Numbered from the stretch's first letter, positions 1-6,055 are shown. The stretch: DNA of 6,055 bases from a bacterium (GCA_023249955.1 JAHFBR010000074.1:1-6055); one strand, 5' to 3'. Notes: a model not told the origin generated them from the sequence alone. Program-made: numbers and translations.

Positions 1-1
1 G

Positions 2-1261
2 ATGGAAGGAAATCAACCACCCGGGGAAGAACGTGATGTATTTGTAGAAGCTGGTATCATACCTGCTCAACAAATGGCTGCAGAACACCCACAGCCCATT
101 CCTATTGTGGCTGTTCCCGCGCTTATTTGGGCATGCATCACGGATGATCCTAACATGATTCACCTAGAATTTATGCCCTATATGAATCCTGGAACACCAG
201 AAGCAGAGCAGGCTTTGCAAGCTTTTGCCACAATGACATATGACGATATACAACCAATTCATTATGCCGCATATTATGGAAAAGCCGAAGCACTCGAAAC
301 TCTTTTGCATTACTTTAAAGGTAATATCGACACGCGTTCTCTCGAGGGTCACAATGCACTGCACTATGCAGCTCGCAAAGGACATGTTGCTTGTATTTCA
401 GTTCTTAAAGCTAACAACGCACTGATCGATGCATTAGACCCGATGGGCCTAACAGCGTTACAAATAGCAGCTCTCCGTAATCAACCAAAAAGCATGAAAG
501 CGCTTATTAAATATGGTGCCAATAAAGATGTTAAACGACCCGACGGCCAAACATTGCTTCACCTCATGGCACAGTGTGACAGCACATCATGCATTAAGGT
601 TTGGATTAAAAATGGCTTTTCCCTTATGGCCAGAAGCACATCATCTCGTACGGCTCTCCACATTGCAGCACAACTCAATAAACCCCAATTTATGAAAAAA
701 ATCTTGAAGTGGAATAGACGATTGCGCACCCAAGGCGATCAAAGAGCTGAAGATGATGACGAACTTATCAATGCACGTTCTGCTAGTGGCTGCTCGCCAT
801 TATTCGTGGCAGCTGAACACGGTTCCCTTGAAAGTCTTAATTTTTTGTTAGAACAAAACGCAGAAACTGACTTATGCACCACCCGTGGAGCTTCAGCACT
901 TCATGTCGCAGTATCCGGCAATCATGTTTTTTGTCTGATTGCTTTGCTCATGAATGGAGCTGATACAACAATCAAAGATGTGGACGGGAGTACCCCACTG
1001 ACACTTGCAAGAAACAGAGGCACGCCCGGAGCACTTTGTGCCCTGATCCTTAACAAATACGCCAACCCTGATCAAAAACCAGCGTTCGACATCGATTGCT
1101 TTTGCGGTGATGCGTTTGGCGCTGAACAGGATTTCGTCTGCACATTCATTGGCAACTCAGTAGACACATCAGCGTGCAACCACAGAGTGCACCTCAGATG
1201 CTATTCCAGACTTCCAGACACAACGCGCTGTCCGTGGTGTAGGACTTGCCAAACGGCATGA
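2..1261 (+). CDS. Ankyrin-repeat protein with C-terminal RING-H2-like zinc finger (putative ubiquitin-ligase-type effector), 5' end at window edge
   Basis: The 419-residue frame holds about eight ankyrin repeats at roughly residues 82-355, recognisable by recurring TALH-type helix starts (PIHYAA 85-90, ALHYAA 119-124, ALQIAA 152-157, ALHIAA 218-223, PLFVAA 266-271, ALHVAV 299-304). A charged insert (about 239-256) interrupts repeats 5 and 6. The C-terminus carries a RING-H2-like cluster: C366, C368, C392, H394, H397, C400, C410, C413. The spacing C-x-H-x2-H-x2-C-x9-C-P-x-C fits RING-H2, but the first pair is C-x-C rather than C-x2-C. RING domains recruit E2 enzymes in eukaryotic ubiquitin transfer and ankyrin repeats bind proteins, so a role as a host-directed E3-like effector is inferred, not shown. 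No signal peptide is visible. The first ATG is at base 2, so the true start may lie outside the window and no ribosome site can be judged. The frame stops at TGA 1259-1261, yet protein-like sequence continues in frame after it. Confidence 0.9.
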   Translation: MEGNQPPGEERDVFVEAGIIPAQQMAAEHPQPIPIVAVPALIWACITDDPNMIHLEFMPYMNPGTPEAEQALQAFATMTYDDIQPIHYAAYYGKAEALETLLHYFKGNIDTRSLEGHNALHYAARKGHVACISVLKANNALIDALDPMGLTALQIAALRNQPKSMKALIKYGANKDVKRPDGQTLLHLMAQCDSTSCIKVWIKNGFSLMARSTSSRTALHIAAQLNKPQFMKKILKWNRRLRTQGDQRAEDDDELINARSASGCSPLFVAAEHGSLESLNFLLEQNAETDLCTTRGASALHVAVSGNHVFCLIALLMNGADTTIKDVDGSTPLTLARNRGTPGALCALILNKYANPDQKPAFDIDCFCGDAFGAEQDFVCTFIGNSVDTSACNHRVHLRCYSRLPDTTRCPWCRTCQTA

Positions 1262-1414
1262 GTTTCTTATTATCGTGTGCCTCAACCAATACCAGCACTA
1301 GAAGCTTTAGGTGAAGAACCTCCGGCACGTACTGGAGTTAAACGTGAAGTCCAACCCCAAGATTCCGAAACTGAAGATCAACAACCTAATCATAAAAAGC
1401 ATCACCATAAGTAA
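1262..1414 (+). other. In-frame C-terminal extension beyond the TGA stop of the ankyrin/RING gene (probable severed tail)
   Basis: Directly after the TGA at 1259-1261 the same reading frame stays open for 50 codons and ends at TAA 1412-1414. Its translation starts VSYYRVPQPIP, continues through a Pro/Glu/Gln-rich stretch and ends in a basic, His-rich tail (NHKKHHHK). There is no ATG start with a ribosome site for a separate gene in this frame, and the codons (GAA, CAA, CCT, AAA) match those of the upstream gene. The simplest reading is that the ancestral protein was about 470 residues, and that a Trp (TGG) or Arg (CGA) codon became TGA. Alternatives are a sequencing or assembly error, stop-codon readthrough, or a chance open stretch. 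The RING-like domain is complete before the stop, so the shortened protein could still work. Confidence 0.6.
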
Positions 1415-1425
1415 AAAACGCACTC

Positions 1426-1462
1426 AAAAAAGTGAGCGTAGGAGCAATCTCCTACGCTCACT
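1426..1462 (-). terminator. Intrinsic (Rho-independent) terminator of the small secreted-protein gene
   Basis: A perfect 14-bp inverted repeat (1431-1444 and 1449-1462) encloses a 4-base loop (1445-1448). Read on the minus strand, the hairpin is followed at once by a T-run (1430-1426), the standard layout of an intrinsic terminator. It begins 17 bases beyond the TAA (1482-1480) of the minus-strand gene. On the plus strand the hairpin is followed by A residues instead, so it is not a classical terminator for the convergent ankyrin gene, although it could stabilise that transcript's 3' end. Confidence 0.9.
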
Positions 1463-1479
1463 AAAAAAAGAACGTGTCT

Positions 1480-1935
1480 TTACGCTGGTGTCATCCAACC
1501 ATCTTTAATCAGATTATCAAGTGACCAAATAACCAGTTGACCGGTGGCGCTATCCTTTTCAACAACCATCGAAACAACAAGCTTTACCACATCACTGACC
1601 CTTGCATCAGATTGTATTAAATTGAATGTCTTTAAAAGATCAAGGATGCGATCAGGCAACGGATCACTGCTGTCATTTAGGCAGCTGCTTACAAACATCA
1701 TACATTCTGTTGGGTGTTCGAAATACAGCTGAACAAGTGACTTAATGGTTCCCTTGACCACGCCCTTAAAAAGCGTTTGTCCCTCAACCACCAAATAATT
1801 AAACGTGTCTTGGTTTGATGCAATCACGCTGGAAAGCCAGCCACCACACGGACCACAAGCCTTGACTGATGGCACACTGACCATCATGGTTCCAGCAAGC
1901 ACCGCACATGCCAACGACTTTTTGAGATTCTTCAT
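1480..1935 (-). CDS. Small secreted Cys-containing protein of unknown function
   Basis: This encodes 151 residues. I do not recognise the family. The N-terminus is a clear Sec signal peptide: a basic start (MKNLKK), a hydrophobic core (about 8-21) and a V-K-A end before Cys27. Signal peptidase I cleavage after Ala26 is likely. V-K-A-C is only a weak lipobox because Lys sits at -2, so a lipoprotein is possible but less likely. The mature part begins CGPCGGW (Cys27, Cys30) and has two more cysteines (78, 85), giving four that could form disulfides outside the cytoplasm. The rest looks helical with amphipathic stretches and no evident enzyme motif. The start at 1935 is preferred over an in-frame ATG nine codons upstream because it begins the signal peptide and is preceded by a G-rich ribosome site. 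The gene is monocistronic, with its own terminator, and is divergent from the next gene. Confidence 0.85.
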   Translation of the reverse strand: MKNLKKSLACAVLAGTMMVSVPSVKACGPCGGWLSSVIASNQDTFNYLVVEGQTLFKGVVKGTIKSLVQLYFEHPTECMMFVSSCLNDSSDPLPDRILDLLKTFNLIQSDARVSDVVKLVVSMVVEKDSATGQLVIWSLDNLIKDGWMTPA

Positions 1936-1941
1936 AACATT

Positions 1942-1947
1942 CCCCCC
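1942..1947 (-). promoter_or_regulatory. Ribosome binding site deciding the start at 1935
   Basis: On the minus strand a run of six G followed by AA lies six bases before the ATG at 1935-1933. It is a purine-rich Shine-Dalgarno-like sequence at normal distance. It lies inside the reading frame opened by the upstream ATG (1962), which argues that the shorter start is the real one. Confidence 0.6.
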
Positions 1948-2005
1948 GCAAAAAACCCACAAACCACTTTCTTACCAAGTGATTTAGTTTCTCACAGACG
2001 CTCTC

Positions 2006-2035
2006 TTGAACTCAATGATCCAAGAAACCTATACT
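2006..2035 (+). promoter_or_regulatory. Candidate sigma70-type promoter (TTGAAC, 18-base spacer, TATACT)
   Basis: TTGAAC at 2006-2011 and TATACT at 2030-2035 are separated by 18 bases and match the -35 and -10 consensus at 4/6 and 5/6 positions. A transcript would start near 2042 and run toward the exported-protein gene at 2180, but would meet the hairpin/T-run at 2036-2062 immediately. In AT-rich DNA such matches arise by chance, so this is tentative. Confidence 0.3.
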
Positions 2036-2062
2036 AAAAAGCCTTGTTTTTAGGCGTTTTTT
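2036..2062. terminator. Terminator-like hairpin with T-runs on both strands, inside the divergent intergenic region
   Basis: AAAAA (2036-2040), GCCT (2041-2044), a 7-base T-rich loop, AGGC (2052-2055), one unpaired G, then TTTTTT (2057-2062). The four-pair GC-rich core can be extended by A-T pairs across the single-base bulge. Both strands end the hairpin with a run of T, so it could act as a weak bidirectional terminator or attenuator. Its place between two divergent genes is unusual, since no gene ends here. Confidence 0.45.
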
Positions 2063-2149
2063 GTCTTTAAAATTTGTATTTTCATTAAAACAAACATTTT
2101 CGTCTGCCATTCGCCAAATCACATTTTTTTTGCTAAATTGAAATATATT

Positions 2150-2155
2150 TATAAC
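2150..2155 (+). promoter_or_regulatory. Candidate -10 element for the exported 447-aa protein gene
   Basis: TATAAC (5/6 match to TATAAT) lies 24 bases before the start codon in a strongly AT-rich stretch. No good -35 is seen at the right distance; TTTTTG at 2127-2132 is the best at a 17-base spacing. If used, the leader would be about 18 bases and would contain the ribosome site. Low confidence. Confidence 0.3.
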
Positions 2156-2168
2156 CAGGATAGAAAAT

Positions 2169-2173
2169 AGAGG
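2169..2173 (+). promoter_or_regulatory. Ribosome binding site of the exported 447-aa protein gene
   Basis: AGAGG at 2169-2173 is followed by six T residues and the ATG at 2180, an ideal Shine-Dalgarno spacing that supports this start. Confidence 0.65.
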
Positions 2174-2179
2174 TTTTTT

Positions 2180-3523
2180 ATGTTTTCACGATTCAGACGC
2201 TTAAAAATTATTCTTAGCTTAGCCCTTGGGCTCAGCTGCATGCATGTTGCACCTACCTCAGCAACGATTGTTGAACTAATCGTACTCAAGTTGGGCAACT
2301 TTTATATTTATTTGTATGGCGATGAACACGACCTCAACGACCGAAACTCCTTAGTCCAAGCAGGGCTGCTGCTAAGCGCCGCCACAACAACACCGCTACC
2401 ACGGCTTATTGCACTTGAATTAAACCCTAACCAACTTCTAGCCAACACATTCAAACAACTTTCGCTATATCCAGATGTATACGACTATAGCGATCAGCAC
2501 GAAATGATTAATTATATAATGCAACCCAAGATTTTATCTAACCTAGGGGTTGATCTGGCAACAACAAATATTGACGCTGAACGCCTCGAGGTCAACGCCT
2601 ACGAAGCACTTGAAGAATACTGCGAAAAACGCTTAGATAGGGACCCAAACAAAGTAGAAGGCGTTATAAATTCAATCAAGCTATTTGGTGATACGTATAA
2701 TGGCATGAGTGAAGTCAAGAGGCTTTGTCCAATAACACACATCGATCACCGTCTTGCAACAACACTATGTTTAGATCTTGTACAACGCCTTCAAGCAATA
2801 GACCCAACCCCAGAAGTAGCAAAATTTGAAAAATTACCTCTGTGGACATTAGACAATTTACTTATTGAACAACAAGCTATTCTCCAATACCATGGGCAAC
2901 TCAAGGCACGCACCGCACATCTTACCAATGTTCACCCATTGCTGGATCAGCACCTCAAACAAAGTCGAAGCGCATTTTCACACGCATTAACATGCATTGA
3001 CCTCTTGCTAAACCCAACATTAATGGCATGCATGCAACCAGACACTTTTCTTCAGCAGATCAGTTCACCACCATCGGCAGAAGCAATCATGCGACTGCAA
3101 GGCATTCGAGATCATGCTCTCACCGCCATTTTTAGGACCATGCATGAACGCCAAGCGGCATTTTTATCATCCTGTGAATCACTAGATGCTCAGTCAACAC
3201 TACTGAACTGCCGCCCCCTGATTCTAGAGCAGCTTGCTTATTCCTTATTTCAAGCCACAAACAGTCTTGTTGATTTTGATTGCTTTTATCGCATCACAAC
3301 AACTATGTCGGTACCTACCCAAGGACCGCAAAAAATTATGGTCTTTGCTGGTCAAGGCCACACTGAAAATTTAACCCATTTGCTCCAGGCCTGCGGTGCT
3401 AAAACTATCTTTAGCTACAACGCTGAAGATGACGCTGGAGACGACGACCAAGAGCCATCTTTTGAAGATCTGAACGAACACATCATCGGGACACTGACGC
3501 TTCCTGTAAAGCACCGGCAATAA
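2180..3523 (+). CDS. Exported protein of unknown function, possibly TraB/ChaN/EreA-like
   Basis: This encodes 447 residues. The N-terminus is a signal peptide: basic residues (RFRRLK), a hydrophobic core (about 9-20) and a likely cleavage after T-S-A at about residue 29, so the protein is probably exported. The mature start has a beta-rich stretch ending YLYGDEHDLN (Gly47, Glu49, His50), followed by LIALELNP (Glu80). Near the C-terminus is IMVFAGQGHTENLTHLLQACGAKT (two short blocks, 386-393 and 394-409, with Gly391, Gly393, His394). This pairing of an N-terminal G-x-x-H strand, a following hydrophobic strand with Glu, and a C-terminal G-x-G-H strand-helix recalls the TraB/TIKI, ChaN and EreA-like group, but the middle (about 100-370, mostly helical) is not recognisable to me. 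The family assignment is a guess from motif layout. The C-terminus is acidic (416-434). The last 41 bp overlap the convergent lipid gene, and no terminator is visible after the TAA. Confidence 0.85.
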   Translation: MFSRFRRLKIILSLALGLSCMHVAPTSATIVELIVLKLGNFYIYLYGDEHDLNDRNSLVQAGLLLSAATTTPLPRLIALELNPNQLLANTFKQLSLYPDVYDYSDQHEMINYIMQPKILSNLGVDLATTNIDAERLEVNAYEALEEYCEKRLDRDPNKVEGVINSIKLFGDTYNGMSEVKRLCPITHIDHRLATTLCLDLVQRLQAIDPTPEVAKFEKLPLWTLDNLLIEQQAILQYHGQLKARTAHLTNVHPLLDQHLKQSRSAFSHALTCIDLLLNPTLMACMQPDTFLQQISSPPSAEAIMRLQGIRDHALTAIFRTMHERQAAFLSSCESLDAQSTLLNCRPLILEQLAYSLFQATNSLVDFDCFYRITTTMSVPTQGPQKIMVFAGQGHTENLTHLLQACGAKTIFSYNAEDDAGDDDQEPSFEDLNEHIIGTLTLPVKHRQ

Positions 3524-5960
3524 CATCCGTCGCCTGGTCATACGTCATGGAACGTGTTATTTTGATCGGCTTGCCAAATGTCACCGTCACCACGCCGCGT
3601 TTGCGCGGTAAAAAATATTCATAGGGCACCAGCTTTTCAAGATTTCTGATATTGACCGGTACCACCAAACAGTCCATTTCAACGGCAACCAGGCCGGTAC
3701 CACGCTTCAGTGGCAACAGCTTGCCATCTTTGCTCATCTGCCCTTCGGGGAACACAACCACATTGTAGCCATCATCAAGCACCGTGCCCATGTTCAACAG
3801 GCCGGTAGTAACGTGTTCGTGCTCCTTGCGCGGAAACGGAAACGCATTAAAAAAAAGTTCTGCCAACCAGCTCACATACCCAAACTCTTCATACAAAACA
3901 TCGTACGCAGCTGCAAATGATATTCTTCTGCGTATTGCACACGGCAAGGCGGCCATCAGCACCAGCCCGTCAACCATGCTGACATGGTTAGGCATAAAGA
4001 TAACCGGCGTCTGCAGATTGCGCAGATTATCAGCACCTTCAACACGAAGCGTAAAAAGACCTTTGACCAGAAGCCAACAGATCCCATTGCCAACCCAACG
4101 CAACCCACGCGCCCACCATGAACGAGGCCACTGCTTGACCCGCGGCATTTTGGCAAGCGGCTGGGCTGTATCGATAATTTTTTCAAGATCGGCAACTGTT
4201 GTTTTTGCAGTTATCAAGCGCTCATCAATCTCCACACCGCGCAGCTCTTCAACGCGCGTCACCAGTTCAACACGCATCAGCGAATCAAACTTAAGATCAT
4301 GCATCAGCTTGGTTGTTGCATGAATTGATGCTGCCGGCACGCCGCTGATTTCTGCAAGCAATGCGGCTATTTTACCGGTATGCGCAACACTGGCTGTTTG
4401 ACCATTTTTGTCACGACCTGCAAGCCACTTTGAAACTTCCTCTTTTTTTACTTTGCGCGTTACTGAACGCGGAAAATCAGGCTCTGGCCACACCGACCAG
4501 CCGGTAACATGCTGGTACGAGGCCAACTGATCATTTGCCTTTTGCACAATGTCTTCAGGATCCTGCCCATCATCCAACAGCAACACGGCATGCACTTCCA
4601 CAATGCCGGCATGCTTTTCAAGCCCCACCACGCAGCTATCTTTTACGCCAGGCATGGTATTTAAGACCGTTTCGATGTCTTCAGGAAAGATATTCTGCGC
4701 ACCAGCACCTTTGATCATGTATTTTCTGCGGCCTTTTAAAAACAGGAAGCCGTCAGCGTCAAAATATCCCATGTCGCCGGTTTTAAACCAGCCATCATCC
4801 GTAAAACTTTCTCGCGTTTTGGCATCATTTTTAAAGTAACCACCAAAAACGTTGGGCCCACGCACTTCGATTTCACCATCGTTGACCAAACGCACTTCAA
4901 GATTTGAAAGCGCCTTGCCCACTGAACCAATGCGCCGTTGCGAATAGGTATTGATGGTGATACTTGGGGACGTTTCAGTCAAACCATAGCCCTGCAAAAT
5001 ATACACCCCGCACGCATCCCAAAAACGTTCTAACTCAGGATCAAGCGGCGCTCCGCCACTGGCAATAGTATTCAGCTTGCCGCCAAGCGAGCGATGCATC
5101 GGGCGTAATAATAATCGCTGCAACGGCTTGAAGCCTATGCGTGCAGCGCATGCAACCAACGCATCAAAGCGCTTCTCTTTACCCTTTTCGCGCGCTGCCG
5201 TTTTGATGCGGCCTTCCATCAGTTTTAAAAATTCCGGCACGGCAATCATTGTGGTAATGTGATACTGCTGCAGCAGCTCCCTGATGGCTCCGTGCGAATG
5301 GGCATACACAATGTGCGCACCGGCTGAAAATGGCACCAAAAAGCCCCCCGTCTGCTCCAGCATGTGGCTGAGTGGCAGAATGGATAACGTGCGTTCGTTT
5401 GAACGCCTTAACTGAAAAACTTCTTGAATACCCTGCAAGTTGCTAGCAATATTGCGATGCGTCAAAACAACACCCTTTGGATCACCCGTGGTGCCTGACG
5501 TGTACATGATTTCCATCACATCTTGATCGGTCAGTGCGGGAAAAATATCATTACGCCAAGTTGCAGGCAACTCCTGCACCAGATGCTCTAAAACAAAAGT
5601 TTTGATATTCGGCAGCTCGGTACGTACCACCATCGATTTTAAAAAAATCTTTGCCTCGGTCTGAGTTGCAATTTTTGCCATCATCTCTTGGGTATACTGC
5701 ATCGCCAGCGGCACCAGATAACACCCGCGCAGTGCACAGGCCCAAAAAACACACACCCAAAGTGGCGAGTTTGGCCCACATAATAAAACACAATCCCCTT
5801 TTTGCACACCCTGGTCGGCCAAAAACTGCGCAAACCGCCGCGCGTACTGGTCCACCTGTGCGTAGGTCAGGGTTAGTGTTCGAAACCCCATGCGCATGCT
5901 CAGCACTGGACGGTGCGCATAGCGTTGTACACTTTGCTCAAGAATATCGTTTAATAACAT
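3483..5960 (-). CDS. Three-domain AMP-forming acyl ligase / acyl carrier / PlsC acyltransferase
   Basis: This encodes 825 residues. Domain 1 (about 1-510) is an AMP-dependent acyl ligase: phosphate loop YTSGTTGDPKG (153-163), GYGLTETSP (324-332), TGD (394-396), the GRRKYMIKG hinge region (from 410) and a C-terminal lysine near 503 in PRSVTRK, where the common G before K is R. Domain 2 (about 527-600) is an acyl carrier domain with FDSL, its Ser560 being the likely phosphopantetheine site. Domain 3 (about 640-825) is a PlsC-type glycerolipid acyltransferase: NHVSMVD gives the HX4D pair His659/Asp664, followed by FPEG (737-740) and VVPVNI. Inferred role: activate a free fatty acid with ATP, hold it on the built-in carrier and pass it to a lysophospholipid or glycerol phosphate at the membrane. 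E. coli Aas has the acyltransferase first and no carrier domain. The start at 5960 fits the family N-terminus and has AGTGGGA five bases upstream; in-frame starts at 6002 (ATG) and 6017 (TTG) only add unfamiliar residues. Confidence 0.92.
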   Translation of the reverse strand: MLLNDILEQSVQRYAHRPVLSMRMGFRTLTLTYAQVDQYARRFAQFLADQGVQKGDCVLLCGPNSPLWVCVFWACALRGCYLVPLAMQYTQEMMAKIATQTEAKIFLKSMVVRTELPNIKTFVLEHLVQELPATWRNDIFPALTDQDVMEIMYTSGTTGDPKGVVLTHRNIASNLQGIQEVFQLRRSNERTLSILPLSHMLEQTGGFLVPFSAGAHIVYAHSHGAIRELLQQYHITTMIAVPEFLKLMEGRIKTAAREKGKEKRFDALVACAARIGFKPLQRLLLRPMHRSLGGKLNTIASGGAPLDPELERFWDACGVYILQGYGLTETSPSITINTYSQRRIGSVGKALSNLEVRLVNDGEIEVRGPNVFGGYFKNDAKTRESFTDDGWFKTGDMGYFDADGFLFLKGRRKYMIKGAGAQNIFPEDIETVLNTMPGVKDSCVVGLEKHAGIVEVHAVLLLDDGQDPEDIVQKANDQLASYQHVTGWSVWPEPDFPRSVTRKVKKEEVSKWLAGRDKNGQTASVAHTGKIAALLAEISGVPAASIHATTKLMHDLKFDSLMRVELVTRVEELRGVEIDERLITAKTTVADLEKIIDTAQPLAKMPRVKQWPRSWWARGLRWVGNGICWLLVKGLFTLRVEGADNLRNLQTPVIFMPNHVSMVDGLVLMAALPCAIRRRISFAAAYDVLYEEFGYVSWLAELFFNAFPFPRKEHEHVTTGLLNMGTVLDDGYNVVVFPEGQMSKDGKLLPLKRGTGLVAVEMDCLVVPVNIRNLEKLVPYEYFLPRKRGVVTVTFGKPIKITRSMTYDQATDVIAGALQEASVSR

Positions 5961-6035
5961 GTTTTTCCCACTTTGTTTTTTAAAAATTCTTTGCGAATGC
6001 ATGCATCTACTGTACAAAAACAGTGGGATAAAAAG
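5961..6035 (-). promoter_or_regulatory. Leader inverted repeat that can pair with the ribosome binding site of the acyl ligase gene
   Basis: On the minus-strand transcript, TCCCACT (6028-6022) is the exact complement of AGTGGGA (5972-5966), the ribosome-site-like sequence just before the ATG at 5960. Next to it GTTTTT (6021-6016) complements AAAAAC (5980-5975) across a two-base bulge, and on the outer side a T-run (6034-6030) faces AAAA (5965-5962). Together this makes about 13 inner pairs plus 4 weak outer pairs around a 35-base loop. If transcription starts upstream of about 6035, the leader could sequester the ribosome site. No convincing promoter is visible before the window ends. Confidence 0.45.
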
Positions 6036-6055
6036 AAGGCTTTAAATAAAAAGAG

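Noticed and set aside
1259..1261. Genome-wide recoding of TGA to tryptophan, or selenocysteine, to explain the readthrough
   Set aside because: The acyl ligase gene ends at a TGA exactly where its acyltransferase domain is expected to end, and the Trp codons in the proteins are ordinary TGG; no selenocysteine-type structure is evident just after the TGA. A local mutation or error is simpler.
1311..1508. A 65-codon plus-strand frame starting in the ankyrin gene tail
   Set aside because: It runs through the terminator hairpin and into the end of the opposite gene; the competing frame (in phase with the ankyrin gene) looks far more protein-like.
1849..1860. Thioredoxin-like active site (CGPC) in the small secreted protein
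   Set aside because: The motif sits at the very start of the mature protein, with none of the preceding beta-strand (FWA-W) or later cis-Pro features of thioredoxins, so a thioredoxin function is not supported.
3784..4323. A 179-codon open frame on the plus strand inside the acyl ligase gene
   Set aside because: It lies antisense to the strongly supported carrier and acyltransferase region, its translation is Ser/Arg-rich without domain features, and it has no convincing ribosome site; it is a shadow of the GC-richer gene.
5998..6007. Palindrome ATGCATGCAT upstream of the acyl ligase gene as a possible operator
   Set aside because: It is a short simple dinucleotide-type palindrome with no second copy or flanking promoter, so it is not distinguishable from chance.
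1..6055. CRISPR array, tRNA/rRNA gene, insertion sequence, integrase or attachment site
   Set aside because: No regularly spaced direct repeats, cloverleaf-like or rRNA-like stretches, transposase motifs or flanking repeats were seen on either strand by eye.

Overview
The window looks like a piece of a host-associated (intracellular or amoeba-associated) bacterial genome. The best guess is a Candidatus Dependentiae (TM6)-type bacterium, but this is inference from gene content: an ankyrin-repeat protein ending in a RING-H2-like zinc finger, secreted proteins of unknown function, and a three-domain enzyme suited to using scavenged fatty acids. No rRNA, tRNA or phylogenetic marker gene is present, so other symbionts (Chlamydiae-, Legionella- or Rickettsiales-like) are not excluded.

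Layout: (1) At the left edge, on the plus strand, is an ankyrin-repeat/RING-H2-like protein (2-1261). It has an in-frame TGA followed by about 50 more codons of protein-like sequence in the same frame (1262-1414). (2) Facing it on the minus strand is a small secreted protein with four cysteines in the mature part (1480-1935), with a perfect 14-bp intrinsic terminator (1426-1462). (3) A 244-bp AT-rich divergent intergenic region holds a terminator-like hairpin and candidate promoter elements. (4) A 447-aa exported plus-strand protein (2180-3523) has histidine/acidic motifs at both ends that resemble the TraB/ChaN/EreA-like group. (5) A large minus-strand gene (3483-5960) encodes an AMP-forming acyl ligase, an acyl carrier domain and a PlsC-type acyltransferase in one chain. 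It overlaps the previous gene tail-to-tail by 41 bp, and its leader can fold so as to hide its own ribosome binding site.

The four genes do not form an operon, because strands alternate + - + -. A common theme of living on a host is plausible: a putative ubiquitin-ligase-like effector, two exported proteins, and a one-polypeptide route from free fatty acid to phospholipid. The fatty-acid gene is visibly richer in G+C than its neighbours in the lines I counted. I found no CRISPR array, insertion sequence, integrase, tRNA or rRNA.
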